From contig NZ_NERD01000002.1 in assembly GCF_002799155.1 (NCBI RefSeq), positions 1,984,001 to 2,048,000 of the forward strand: a stretch of 64,000 nt of DNA, in the 5' to 3' direction. Origin of the DNA: Stenotrophomonas maltophilia (lineage in GTDB: Bacteria > Pseudomonadota > Gammaproteobacteria > Xanthomonadales > Xanthomonadaceae). The notes beneath the pieces are model-generated. The model did no database searches and was not told the DNA's origin. It was given only the letters and a program-made list of their open reading frames with translations. The position numbers and the translations under genes were made by a program. Numbering within the stretch: position 1 is the first letter of the stretch; every line of letters starts with the position of its first letter. Shown piece by piece: positions 43,368 through 52,400 of this stretch.

Positions 43368-44308
43368 ATGCCGCACTGGCCAGCCCCGCGCTGGAGCAGG
43401 CGGCAGAGTGGTTCGCGCTGCGCCAGCAGGGCTGGAGTGACGGCGACCAGCAGCGCTGGCGCGCATGGCTGCAGGCCGATACCCGTCATGCCGATGCGTG
43501 GCGCCGGGTCGAGACGGTCTGGCAGTCTTTTGCTCCCCTCTCTGCACCGGCGGCAGCAACGGCGCTCGATGCTGCCGGCCGTCGCCGCCGTCGCGCGCTT
43601 CGCAGTCTCGGTGGCGCCCTCGGCATCGGTGCGGTCTCCCTGCTCGGCCTGCACGGGCTGCGCGAACAACGCGGCCTGCAGACACAGCGCACCGCTGCCG
43701 GACATACCGGGCACTGGACGCTGATGGATGGCAGCCAGTTGTGGCTCAACGCCGATAGCGAAGTCACCATCGACATCGGCAGCGGCCGCCGCGCCCTGCA
43801 CCTGCTGCGTGGCGAACTGCTGCTGCAGACCGGCCACCACCCCGCCTTCGCCGACATGCCCTTGAGCGTGCATGTGCCGGGCGCACGCCTGCAGCCGATC
43901 GGCACCCGCTTCGCGGTCGGCCGCGAGGCGCAGGGCAGCCGCCTGGACGTGTTCGACGGTGTGGTGCGCTGCCTGCCGCTGTTCGGCGCATCGTTGGACG
44001 TGCCCGCCGGCCGTGCGGTGCAGATCGGCCCGATGGGCGGACTCTCCCCGGTGGCTGCGGATCCGCTGCGTGGCGACTGGCAGGACGGCCGACTGCATGT
44101 GCAGGACGCGCCCCTGATCAGCGTCATCGACGAACTGGCGCGCCACCACCAGGGCTATCTGGGCTGTGATCCGGCGCTCGCCGCATTGAATGTCACTGCC
44201 GTACTGCCGCGCCTGGACAGCCTGCAGGCGCTGCAACTGCTGGCCCGCGCCCTGCCGATCCGCATCGAGCAGCGCTGGCCGTGGTGGACCGTCGTGCGTC
44301 CGCTTTGA
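43364..44308 (+). CDS. fecR: Anti-sigma factor, FecR-like
   Basis: 314 residues. An N-terminal DUF4880 region (QAAEWFALRQQGWSDGDQQR) binds the sigma factor, one membrane helix lies near residues 80-98, and a periplasmic FecR domain follows (LLRGELLLQTGH, GTRFAVGREAQGSRLDVFDG). The C-terminal STN-like subdomain (residues 240-314) receives the receptor signal. Coupled to fecI by ATGA. Confidence 0.92.
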   Translation: MNAALASPALEQAAEWFALRQQGWSDGDQQRWRAWLQADTRHADAWRRVETVWQSFAPLSAPAAATALDAAGRRRRRALRSLGGALGIGAVSLLGLHGLREQRGLQTQRTAAGHTGHWTLMDGSQLWLNADSEVTIDIGSGRRALHLLRGELLLQTGHHPAFADMPLSVHVPGARLQPIGTRFAVGREAQGSRLDVFDGVVRCLPLFGASLDVPAGRAVQIGPMGGLSPVAADPLRGDWQDGRLHVQDAPLISVIDELARHHQGYLGCDPALAALNVTAVLPRLDSLQALQLLARALPIRIEQRWPWWTVVRPL

Positions 44309-44377
44309 AATCGCGGTTCCCTTTCTGTGCGCTCACCGGGCACTACAAGGGAACCCATTGCGGATGTTGCCGCCCCC

Positions 44378-47326
44378 ATGAAACTGCCCTGCCCCTCCCC
44401 TCGCCCCCTGGCCATCGCGCTGTGCCTGGCCGTGGCGTCCCCGTGCCTGCTGCCGGCGGCCGCCCATGCACAGGACACTGCGGCCGCCACTCGCTGGCAG
44501 ATCCCGGCTGGCCCGCTCGACCAGGCCCTGACCGCGTTCGGCCAGCAATCGGGCCTGTCCATCGCCGCCGACGCGCACCTGACCCGCGGCCGCCACAGCA
44601 ACGGCGTGCAGGCCACGCTCGGCACGGATGCCGCATTGGCACAGCTGCTGGCCGGTACCGGCCTGGCGTTCCAGCGTGATGCCAGCGGCGTGGTGCTGCA
44701 GGCGGCACCGAACGCCGAAGCCGGCGTGCGCCAGATCGGCACCCTGCGCGTGGCCGGCGAGGCCAGCGAAGGCGCTTCGCCGTGGGGGCTCGCCGATGCC
44801 GATGCGGTCTACCGTGACAGCGGCTCGCGCGTGCACCTGGACCACCAGCAACTGGAACGCTTCCGCGGCCAGTCGATCGGCGACGTGCTGGCCGGTGCGG
44901 TGGGCGTGCATACCGCAGACGTGCGCAATGGCGGCGCACTCGACGTCAACATCCGCGGCCTGCAGGGCCAGAACCGGGTGCCGGTGATCATCGACGGTGG
45001 CCAGCAGGCCATCGACGTGTACCGCGGCTATGCCGGCGTGCAGCAGCGCAGCTATCTGGACCCGGACCTGATCAGCGCAGTCAGCATCGAGAAGGGGCCG
45101 AGCCTGGCCGCCAACGCGGCCAGCGCGATCGGCGGCGTGGTCTACATGGAAACACTGAATGTCGATGACATCCTCGACGACGGCCAGGCCTGGGGCCTGC
45201 GCGTGCGCGGCGGCGTGGCCGACAACAGCATCGACCGCACGCGCGTGTTCAAGCAGGTGGCGCGTGGCAGCGAGAACCGCAACAGCCTGCGCGACCCGCG
45301 TGACTGGAATGGCAGCGTGGCCTTCGCCCAGCGCGGCGAAGACTGGCAGCTGGTGGCCGCTTACGCACGCCGACGCCAGGGCAACTACTTCGCCGGCAGC
45401 AACGGTGCGCATCGCTACGACGACCAGCACCTGTCCAGCGGCGGCACGGGCATGTCCAGCCAGGCGGTCTCGGACATGTACCACCCGGGCGATGAAGTGC
45501 TCAACACGCACACCGACAACGAATCGGCGCTGCTGAAATTCACCTGGACACCCAACCCGGACCAGCGCCTGGAGCTGAGCCACCGCTACTTCAATTCCAG
45601 CTTCGGCGAGATCATGCCGTCGGCGATCGGTCGCGTGGGCGAGTCCAACGAATGGGTGACCTACGTGGACCAGGCCAACACCATGTTCCAGTTCGAGCCG
45701 GGGAAAATGCGGGTCAACGCCACCTCGCTGCGCCACCGCTACCGGCCCGAGGCACATCCGTGGCTGGACCTGAGCAGCACGCTGTGGTTCACCACCGCCA
45801 CCAGCCGCATGTTCAACAGCAATATCGCCAATACGCCGCTGTTCAAGGAAATGGCATCCGACCAGATGCCCGACACGCTGGGCGAGACTTACGGCCCCGG
45901 CCTGCAGTCGGACGTGAAGACCCGGCGCTGGGGCGTGGACAGCAGCAACACCACGCGCTTCAGCAACAGCCTGGGCGATTGGACGCTGCGCTATGGCGCC
46001 GCCTTCCAGCATGAAGACACCGCCCCCAACTCGCCGGTGCTGCCGGTGGACTACAACAACAACCGCTACCTGCGCTCGGGCACGCGCCGCGAGGCCAGTG
46101 TGGTGGCATCGCTGCAATGGCAGCCGTGGGACTGGCTGTCGCTGACCGCTGGCGGCCGCTTCATCGACTACCGCACCCGTGACCGCAACCGCGTGGCCTT
46201 CGTCAGCGAATCGCGCGACCTGCGCTACACCTTCGCGCGCCTGAGCAAGGGTGGCCAGCTGCTGCCGGGCTGGTACAAGGAGTGGTACCCGGATGCACAG
46301 GGCAACTACACCTATGACTCGCTGCGTGCCACGCCCTATGGCGACAGCACGCTGGGCCAGGCCTATGACTTCGATGGCTTCATTCCCGATCCGCGCGGCG
46401 CCAACGGCTTCTACACCAAGCAGATTCCCACCGCCTGGGGCTACAAGCCGGCGATCCGCCGCTCGGGCCACGGCTTTGCGCCGTATGCCGAGGCGCGCTT
46501 CAACCTGGACGCGGACATCTTCTTCTACGTGAAATACGCGCAGGGCTGGAAGATGCCCAGCCTGTTCGAGTCGACGCTTGGCAACAGCACCTCGGCACCG
46601 GTGGCTGACCTGAAGCCGGAGAAGAACCGTTCCTGGGACATCGGCTTCAGCCTGCTCAAGCAGGACCTGTGGCGTGACGGTGACCGCCTGGCGTTCAAGG
46701 TGGCCTGGTTCAAGAACGATATCGACAACGCGATCACCCGTCGCTTCGATTCCAGCAACTGGGCGTTCTACGTCGACAACGTCGACAACTACACGGTGTC
46801 CGGCTACGAGCTGCAGTCCGGTTATGACGCTGGCATCGCCTACCTTGACCTGTCGGCCAGCTACTACCAGCGCGCGCGCACCTGCGATGCGGCCACCGCC
46901 AAGCGCCTGCGCGAAGACCCGTATGCGAAGTGGAGCAAGCTGGACACCACGCCGGACTGCGTGGACGGTGGCTTCGGCACCTCGTTCGTCAACGCACAGA
47001 ACCCGCCGAAGTACTCGATCCACAGCACACTGGGCTTCCGCCTGTTCGACAAGCGGCTGGATACCGGCATCCGCCGCACCTACAACAGCGGCCCCACCCA
47101 CGAACTGGACAAGCCGTGGAACACCACCGGTTCGACCGGCCTGCAGAACATCTACCTGCCGACCGCGATCTATGACTTCTACGCACGCTGGCAGTTCACC
47201 CCACGCAGCGAAGTGGAGCTGGTGGTCAGCAACCTGCGCAACACCTACTACATGGACACGCTGGCGATGAGCCTGATGCCCGGCCCGGGCCGCACCACGC
47301 GGCTGAACTTCACCGCACGTTTCTGA
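44378..47326 (+). CDS. TonB-dependent receptor with signalling domain
   Basis: 982 residues. A signal peptide (AAAHAQ) is followed by an STN domain at about 37-105 (WQIPAGPLDQALTAFGQQSG), which contacts FecR. The plug (QSIGDVLAGAVGVHTADV, NIRGLQGQNRVPVIIDGGQQ) and a 22-strand barrel ending in LNFTARF follow. Long loops and GIRRTYNSGPTHE are reminiscent of HasR-type haem receptors, but the substrate is not proven. Linked to fecI/fecR, so expression is by surface signalling. Confidence 0.9.
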   Translation: MKLPCPSPRPLAIALCLAVASPCLLPAAAHAQDTAAATRWQIPAGPLDQALTAFGQQSGLSIAADAHLTRGRHSNGVQATLGTDAALAQLLAGTGLAFQRDASGVVLQAAPNAEAGVRQIGTLRVAGEASEGASPWGLADADAVYRDSGSRVHLDHQQLERFRGQSIGDVLAGAVGVHTADVRNGGALDVNIRGLQGQNRVPVIIDGGQQAIDVYRGYAGVQQRSYLDPDLISAVSIEKGPSLAANAASAIGGVVYMETLNVDDILDDGQAWGLRVRGGVADNSIDRTRVFKQVARGSENRNSLRDPRDWNGSVAFAQRGEDWQLVAAYARRRQGNYFAGSNGAHRYDDQHLSSGGTGMSSQAVSDMYHPGDEVLNTHTDNESALLKFTWTPNPDQRLELSHRYFNSSFGEIMPSAIGRVGESNEWVTYVDQANTMFQFEPGKMRVNATSLRHRYRPEAHPWLDLSSTLWFTTATSRMFNSNIANTPLFKEMASDQMPDTLGETYGPGLQSDVKTRRWGVDSSNTTRFSNSLGDWTLRYGAAFQHEDTAPNSPVLPVDYNNNRYLRSGTRREASVVASLQWQPWDWLSLTAGGRFIDYRTRDRNRVAFVSESRDLRYTFARLSKGGQLLPGWYKEWYPDAQGNYTYDSLRATPYGDSTLGQAYDFDGFIPDPRGANGFYTKQIPTAWGYKPAIRRSGHGFAPYAEARFNLDADIFFYVKYAQGWKMPSLFESTLGNSTSAPVADLKPEKNRSWDIGFSLLKQDLWRDGDRLAFKVAWFKNDIDNAITRRFDSSNWAFYVDNVDNYTVSGYELQSGYDAGIAYLDLSASYYQRARTCDAATAKRLREDPYAKWSKLDTTPDCVDGGFGTSFVNAQNPPKYSIHSTLGFRLFDKRLDTGIRRTYNSGPTHELDKPWNTTGSTGLQNIYLPTAIYDFYARWQFTPRSEVELVVSNLRNTYYMDTLAMSLMPGPGRTTRLNFTARF

Positions 47327-47342
47327 GTGCTGCAGAAACCGC

Positions 47343-47373
47343 AACGCCCCGGGGAGATCGTCCCCGGGGCGTT
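47343..47373. terminator. Strong hairpin after the TonB receptor
   Basis: AACGCCCCGGGGA-N5-TCCCCGGGGCGTT, perfect 13-base arms, 17 bases after the stop. Confidence 0.75.
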
Positions 47374-47400
47374 GGCTTGCGGCGGCTCACGCTCTGGTAA

Positions 47401-47420
47401 GTGCCAACCTTGGTTGGCAC
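47401..47420. terminator. GTGCCAACC hairpin after mdtI
   Basis: GTGCCAACC-TT-GGTTGGCAC, 9-base arms, just beyond the mdtI stop; likely terminates mdtJI from the right. Confidence 0.6.
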
Positions 47421-47429
47421 AGCGACGCG

Positions 47430-47753
47430 TTACTGCGCGGTACTGAGCAGCAGTACCGCGGTGGTGACCAGTGCGATACCGACCCAGCCGATCGGACGCA
47501 GGCGGTTGCCGAACAACAGGCGGCCGCAGGTGGCGGTACCGATCACGCCGATCGCACCCCACATCGCATAGGCGGTGGCCAGATCCATGTAACGCACGGC
47601 CTGGCCCAGCAGGGCGAAGGCGATCCAGACCATGACGATCGCAGCGACGCCCCAGCGCCAGCGACGGAAGCCTTCCGACTTGGCCACCATCATGTTGGCG
47701 GCAACGTCGATCAGCGCAGAACAGATCACGAAAAACAGCGCCAGGGCGTTCAT
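47430..47753 (-). CDS. mdtI: SMR transporter subunit, MdtI-like
   Basis: 107 residues, four helices. SMR family signature with VAAIVMVWIAFALLGQAVRYMD and AYAMWGAIGVIGTATCGRLL. The usual membrane Glu14 of EmrE is replaced by Asp (SALIDVAANMM). It pairs with MdtJ; in E. coli MdtJI exports spermidine. The start shares one base with the mdtJ stop (TGATG). Confidence 0.88.
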   Translation of the reverse strand: MNALALFFVICSALIDVAANMMVAKSEGFRRWRWGVAAIVMVWIAFALLGQAVRYMDLATAYAMWGAIGVIGTATCGRLLFGNRLRPIGWVGIALVTTAVLLLSTAQ

Positions 47754-48106
47754 CAGTGCGCCTCCCCGAGGGTGACGCAGACGATGCCGACCACCGCCAG
47801 CACCAGGCCGGCCAGCTGCTGCAGCGACAGGCTTTCACCGAAGACGGTGAGGCCGACCACGGTCAGCAGGGTCAGGCCCAGGCCTTCCCACACTGCGTAG
47901 GCCACGCCCACGGCGATGCGGCGCACCGACTGCGCCAGGAAGAAGTAGGACAGCGCCAGCGCGCCGGCCATGATCAGATAGCCGGTCCAGCCGCCATCGC
48001 GGGCGGCATGGGCCATGAACGAGGTGCCGACCACTTCGGCGACGATCGCCACGGTCAGACAGGCCCAGGCGACCAGCGCGCCACGGGCAGGAACAGTACG
48101 GGACAT
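47753..48106 (-). CDS. mdtJ: SMR transporter subunit, MdtJ-like
   Basis: 117 residues, four helices with the membrane Glu in AIVAEVVGTSFM and AVGVAYAVWEGLGLTLLTVV. Two distinct SMR genes in tandem indicate a hetero-oligomer. A divergent LysR gene lies upstream and may control the pair. Confidence 0.88.
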   Translation of the reverse strand: MSRTVPARGALVAWACLTVAIVAEVVGTSFMAHAARDGGWTGYLIMAGALALSYFFLAQSVRRIAVGVAYAVWEGLGLTLLTVVGLTVFGESLSLQQLAGLVLAVVGIVCVTLGEAH

Positions 48107-48209
48107 GTGAAGCTCCTTGCAGGGCGGGGACCGCGCCGCCTTTTTCAGTCAAGCCACGCCGTGCGTGGAGGGTCCGGAACGCCCCGCAGACGGGGGCGAC
48201 GGAAGCCAG

Positions 48210-48232
48210 TATCATCGCCTTTTGCGGTGGTA
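48210..48232. promoter_or_regulatory. Candidate LysR operator
   Basis: Imperfect dyad TATCATCGC-N5-GCGGTGGTA (7 of 9 arm positions) in the gap between mdtJ and the LysR gene; the layout fits a T-N11-A LysR site. Confidence 0.4.
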
Positions 48233-48267
48233 TCAAAATGGATTCCATCGACAGGAGCGATGGATCA

Positions 48268-49119
48268 ATGCCGTATTCCCCTGAATCCCTGCAGGCCTTC
48301 GTGGAAGCCGCGGCGCTGGGCTCCTTCTCGGCGGCGGCACGTCGCCTGCGCAAGACGCAGTCGACGGTCAGCACCGCCATCGCCCACCTGGAAGCTGATC
48401 TGGGCGTCAGCCTGTTCGACCGCAGCGGGCGCTATCCGCAATTGACCGAGGCCGGCCGGCAGGTGCTGGGCCACGCGCAGGAGATCCTTGCCGCCGATGC
48501 CCGTCTGCAGCAGCTGAGCGTGCGCCTGGCTGCGCCGGTCGAGTCGCGCCTGACCGTGGTGTTCTCCGATGTCTACCAGCTGGATCCGGAGCAGCGGATC
48601 CTGCAGCGGTTCGCCGAGGCATTCCCGGAGATCGAGCTGGAATGGCTGGATGCCGAAGGCCAGGACGTACTTGAACTGGTGAGCAGCGGCCGCGCCGCGC
48701 TGGGCCTGCTGCCGCGCCAGGAGCGCTATCCGGATGAACTGATGGCACGGCCGCTGGCGCACCACAGCGAACTGTCGGTGTATGTGGCGCGCGAACATCC
48801 GCTGGCCAGCGCCGGCCGTCGCGCTGCCGCGCAGCTGGCGCGGCACCGGCAGGTGCGCTTGAGCGCCGAGGTCGACCACGCGCGCGTGGTTACCGGCCTG
48901 GCCTGGACCGCCACCGATTACCTGATGGTGATGGAGATGGCTGAGGACGGCATCGGCTGGGCCGAACTGCCGCGGGCGTTGGTGCAGCGCTACGACCGCG
49001 GGCGGCTGGTGGAAGTAGTGCTGCCCGGCTGGCCGAGGCGCATCCACAGCGACCTGCTGTGGCGCCGCGACACACCGCCGGGACCGGCCGCACTCTGGTG
49101 GGCCGACGCGCTGGGGTGA
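48268..49119 (+). CDS. LysR-family regulator
   Basis: 283 residues. N-terminal winged helix (LQAFVEAAALGSFSAAARRL, TQSTVSTAIAHLEADLGVSL) and a type-2 periplasmic-binding-like effector domain (RLTVVFSDVYQLDPEQR). I start at ATG 48268 with AGGAG 10 bases upstream; ATG 48238 would add ten residues. Divergent from mdtJI, so these are the likely targets. The stop runs into a long inverted repeat. Confidence 0.88.
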   Translation: MPYSPESLQAFVEAAALGSFSAAARRLRKTQSTVSTAIAHLEADLGVSLFDRSGRYPQLTEAGRQVLGHAQEILAADARLQQLSVRLAAPVESRLTVVFSDVYQLDPEQRILQRFAEAFPEIELEWLDAEGQDVLELVSSGRAALGLLPRQERYPDELMARPLAHHSELSVYVAREHPLASAGRRAAAQLARHRQVRLSAEVDHARVVTGLAWTATDYLMVMEMAEDGIGWAELPRALVQRYDRGRLVEVVLPGWPRRIHSDLLWRRDTPPGPAALWWADALG

Positions 49120-49199
49120 AAAAGGGGACGGAGGGGATTAAGTCGTTTGTGCCCCGGCGGTACTGGGCACAAACGACTTAATCCCCTCCGTCCCCTTTT
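49120..49199. repeat. 80-base inverted repeat (GGGGACGGAGGGGATTAAG family), intact
   Basis: Perfect 35-base arms (49120-49154, 49165-49199) and a 10-base loop, between convergent LysR and M14 genes. The A/T ends give a bidirectional terminator. Related elements: 54181 (one arm) and 56308 (26-base arms). Confidence 0.9.
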
Positions 49200-49204
49200 A
49201 TCTG

Positions 49205-50125
49205 TCAGCGATGCGCCAGCGCGTAATCCAGCGCCGAGCACACCGCCGCCACCTGGGCGTCGTTGCACTGCTGCGGGGTCGCCCGCGGGCTGTCCGGATA
49301 GACCTCGGTGGTGGTGGTGTACTTCGCACCGGTAATGCCGGCGCACAGCGCCAGCTTCACCAGCGGGTATTCGATCACGCCATGCGCCACCACCGGCGAA
49401 CCGATGATCTCGCCCTTGTCGTCAGCCGGCGCGATGTGGGTGACCTTCTCCACCGCAGCGATCACTGCCTGCTGGAAGGCTGCCTGCGGGTTCTCGCTGT
49501 CGTCCACCAGGTAGAAGCCATCGGGAATGAGGCCCGGCTCGAACGGCTTGCCATCACGCGCGGCCAGCGCCGGGCGGAACTCGCTCTCGTCACTATCGGT
49601 GGTCTCGTGCAGGTCGATGTGCAGCACGAACTGGTCCTTGATCGGTGCAACCAGTTCGATCAACGCGGTCGACTCGCGGGCCGGGCCATCGGCGCGGAAG
49701 TTGCGGTTCGGGTCGATCGCATCGAAGTTCCAGCGGTTGATGCGCTCGAAGCCCCACGGGTTCACGCACGGCGCCACCAGCAGGTTGGCCCTGCCGGCAT
49801 AGTCGGCCGCGTGCTTCTCGAGGAACTCCAGCGCGCCCATCACGCCGCTGGTCTCGTAGCCATGCACGCCACCGGTGACCAGCGCGGCCGGCAGCGCCGG
49901 GTTCCAGTCGCGGCTGCGCAGAGCGAACAGCGTGTAGGTCTCGCCGGCATAGTCGAGCTGGCCATAGGCCACCTTGTCGAAGCGCGAGGCCAGCGCCTCG
50001 ATGCGCGGCAGCACCTCCTCGTCATAGCGACGCAGGCGCTGCTGGCGGCCACGCCACGCCTCCCGTTCCGCCGCTCCCCACGGCTGGCCAGGGGTTCCGA
50101 CGGGGTAGAAAGCGGCTTGGGACAT
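49205..50125 (-). CDS. M14-family metallocarboxypeptidase-like protein (paralogue 2)
   Basis: 306 residues, exactly as long as the paralogue at 5632-6552, which fixes ATG 50125. Zinc motifs TGGVHGYETSGV and VLHIDLHETTDSDE; DPNRNF loop; ATTTEV replaced by TTTEVYPDSPR near the end. I judge about 60% identity by eye to paralogue 1. Substrate unknown. Confidence 0.85.
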   Translation of the reverse strand: MSQAAFYPVGTPGQPWGAAEREAWRGRQQRLRRYDEEVLPRIEALASRFDKVAYGQLDYAGETYTLFALRSRDWNPALPAALVTGGVHGYETSGVMGALEFLEKHAADYAGRANLLVAPCVNPWGFERINRWNFDAIDPNRNFRADGPARESTALIELVAPIKDQFVLHIDLHETTDSDESEFRPALAARDGKPFEPGLIPDGFYLVDDSENPQAAFQQAVIAAVEKVTHIAPADDKGEIIGSPVVAHGVIEYPLVKLALCAGITGAKYTTTTEVYPDSPRATPQQCNDAQVAAVCSALDYALAHR

Positions 50126-50213
50126 GGCAGATCTCAGCGAGTCAGGAAGCAATCGCCCACTCTACCACCGGGCCATCGGCATGAACCGGCGGCGCATTCC
50201 AATGGCGAATGGA

Positions 50214-50232
50214 ATCAGCAATAATTCTCATT
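50214..50232. promoter_or_regulatory. Candidate Fur box before the FecA-like receptor
   Basis: ATCAGCAATAATTCTCATT matches 13 of 19 consensus positions; the right half (AATTCTCATT) is nearly perfect. It lies 24 bases before the receptor start. Confidence 0.6.
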
Positions 50233-50256
50233 TACCACCTTCCACGACCCGCGCCA

Positions 50257-52338
50257 ATGCCCATCCACGCCCTGCAACCGGCCCGCCTGCCCCTGGCTGC
50301 CGCCCTCGCCCTGTGCCTGCTCCCGGCCACCAGTGCCTTCGCCCAGGACGGCGCCACCACGCTGGACAGCATCCAGGTCTCCGGCAGCTGGCTGGGCACC
50401 GGCCTGCATGACAGCGTCAAGCGCTTTGCCGGCGCACGCACGGTGGTCGACCGCCAGCGCATCGAGGCCAGTGGCGCGGCCAGCATCGGCGATGCCATGC
50501 GCCGCATCCCGGGCGTGCAGGTCACCGATAACTCCGGCACCGCCGGCAGCTCGGTGTCGCTGAACATCGGCGTGCGCGGCCTGACCGGGCGCTACTCGCC
50601 GCGTTCGACCGTACTGCTGGACGGCGTGCCGCTGGCGGTGGCGCCGTATGGCCAGCCGCAGCTGTCGTTCGCGCCGACCAGCCTGTCCAACATCGAATCG
50701 ATCGACGTGGTGCGTGGCGGCGGCGCGGTGCGCTATGGGCCGCAGAACGTGGGCGGCATCATCAACTTCAGCACCCGCGCCATTCCCACCGAAGCCGGCC
50801 TGCACGGCGAAGCCGGCGTGCGCCATACCGCCTACGACCATGGCGGCGGAGACAGCACGCAATACAACGCCTTCCTGGGCGGCACCGGCGGCAATGGCCT
50901 GGGCGCGGCCCTGCTTTACTCCGGCCAGGATGGCCGCGGCTGGCGCCAGGGCAGCGATGACCGCTTCAACGACCTGGCGCTGAAGTTCGCCTACGCCATC
51001 GACGCCCAGCAGGAACTGCGTGCCAAGCTGTCCTACTACGATGTGCGCTCGCTGACCCCGGGCGGCTTGACCCGTGCGCAGTACGAGGCCGACCCGTTCC
51101 AGAACACCCGTCCCACCGATTTCTGGAAGGGCCACCGCACCGGCATCGACCTGGGCTACACCAACACGCTGTCGGACAACAGCGAGTTCGAGGTGCTGGC
51201 CTATTACAACGAGAGCACCCGTGCCAGCTCGCTGATCAACGCCACCAGTACGCAGGTGACCGTGCAGCCGCGCGACTACCGTGTGCTCGGCATCGAGCCG
51301 CGCTACACCCAGCGCCTGCACTGGGGCGCCAGCGTGCACGACATCACCGCCGGCTACCGTTTCCTGTGCGAGCGTGGCAACGACCGCAGCTACACCGTCA
51401 CCCGCCGCACCGGCGTGGCAAGCGCCACCAACCGCTTCGACAACGCCACCGACGCGCACGCGGTCTACATCGACGACCGCATCGCGATCGGCCAGTGGCG
51501 GATCACCCCGGGCGTCCGCATGGAATGGATCGACATGGACCGCCGCCAGGCCGGTGGCGCGGCGACCTTCAGCAGCCGCAACGACAAGGCCCTGCCCTCG
51601 ATCAACATCGCCTACCTGCTGACCCCGCAGCTGACCGTGTTCGGCAACTACACCACCTCGTTCGGGCCGGTGCAGAACATCCAGCTGAATTCGCAGAGCG
51701 CCAGCAACCCGCTGAACCCGGAAATCGCCAGGACCACCGAACTGGGTGCGCGCTGGCAGGACGGTGCACTGCGCGCGGAAGTCACCGTGTTCAAGATGCG
51801 CTTCGACAACCAGATCCTGCAGGTACCGGGCATCACCCCGCCGACCTTCCAGAACATCGGCGCCACCGACCACAAGGGTGTGGAAAGCGCGCTGGAGTAC
51901 CGCTTCGCCGAGGACAGCGCGCTGGCCGGGCTGGAGCTGTACGCCAACTACACCTGGACCAAGGCGATCCAGCAGTCCGGTGACAACCGCGGCCTGGACG
52001 TGCCGTTCTACTCGCGCGACACCGACAGCGTCGGCGCCCGCTACGCGCTGGCCGGCTGGACCTTCAATGTCTCCAGCACCCACCAGAGCGGCCAGTTCTC
52101 CGATGCCGCCAACACCTGGCAAGAAACCGCCGATGCGCGCGTGGGCCGCGTGCCCGGCGTGCGCCTGTGGAATGCACAGGTGGCCTGGCAGGTGCCGGGA
52201 CTGGGTGACAGCGAGATCGCGCTGGGCGTGAACAACCTGGCCGACAAACGCTGGTATACCCGCAACGTCGATGGCAATGCCGGCCGCATGGTGGCTGCGC
52301 CGCGCACCTTCTACGTGCAGGGCCGCTACCGGTTCTGA
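50257..52338 (+). CDS. FecA-like TonB-dependent receptor without signalling domain
   Basis: 693 residues. Signal peptide ends at SAFAQ (residue 30). The plug carries the FecA hallmarks LNIGVRGLTGRYSPRS, VLLDGVPLAVAPYGQPQLS and DVVRGGGAVRYGPQNVGGII; the barrel ends YVQGRYRF. It goes straight from signal peptide to plug (LDSIQVSGSW), so the STN domain of E. coli FecA is absent and it cannot signal to a FecR. Probably takes up ferric dicitrate or a similar carboxylate chelate. A Fur-like site precedes it. Confidence 0.9.
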   Translation: MPIHALQPARLPLAAALALCLLPATSAFAQDGATTLDSIQVSGSWLGTGLHDSVKRFAGARTVVDRQRIEASGAASIGDAMRRIPGVQVTDNSGTAGSSVSLNIGVRGLTGRYSPRSTVLLDGVPLAVAPYGQPQLSFAPTSLSNIESIDVVRGGGAVRYGPQNVGGIINFSTRAIPTEAGLHGEAGVRHTAYDHGGGDSTQYNAFLGGTGGNGLGAALLYSGQDGRGWRQGSDDRFNDLALKFAYAIDAQQELRAKLSYYDVRSLTPGGLTRAQYEADPFQNTRPTDFWKGHRTGIDLGYTNTLSDNSEFEVLAYYNESTRASSLINATSTQVTVQPRDYRVLGIEPRYTQRLHWGASVHDITAGYRFLCERGNDRSYTVTRRTGVASATNRFDNATDAHAVYIDDRIAIGQWRITPGVRMEWIDMDRRQAGGAATFSSRNDKALPSINIAYLLTPQLTVFGNYTTSFGPVQNIQLNSQSASNPLNPEIARTTELGARWQDGALRAEVTVFKMRFDNQILQVPGITPPTFQNIGATDHKGVESALEYRFAEDSALAGLELYANYTWTKAIQQSGDNRGLDVPFYSRDTDSVGARYALAGWTFNVSSTHQSGQFSDAANTWQETADARVGRVPGVRLWNAQVAWQVPGLGDSEIALGVNNLADKRWYTRNVDGNAGRMVAAPRTFYVQGRYRF

Positions 52339-52400
52339 GGCGATAGCCGCCCGATACAGTGACGGCGGTGCTCACGGTGGCGGCGTATCATGCCGCCACC

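Noticed and set aside
44333..47344. 1003-residue minus-strand open frame opposite the TonB receptor
   Set aside because: High-GC antisense frame; no domain, and the receptor is complete on the other strand.
48107..48237. Possible mini-ykkC (guanidine-II) riboswitch before the SMR genes
   Set aside because: One hairpin with ACGG in its loop (CCACG-CACGG-CGTGG) is seen, but the second matching hairpin and proper tetraloops are lacking.
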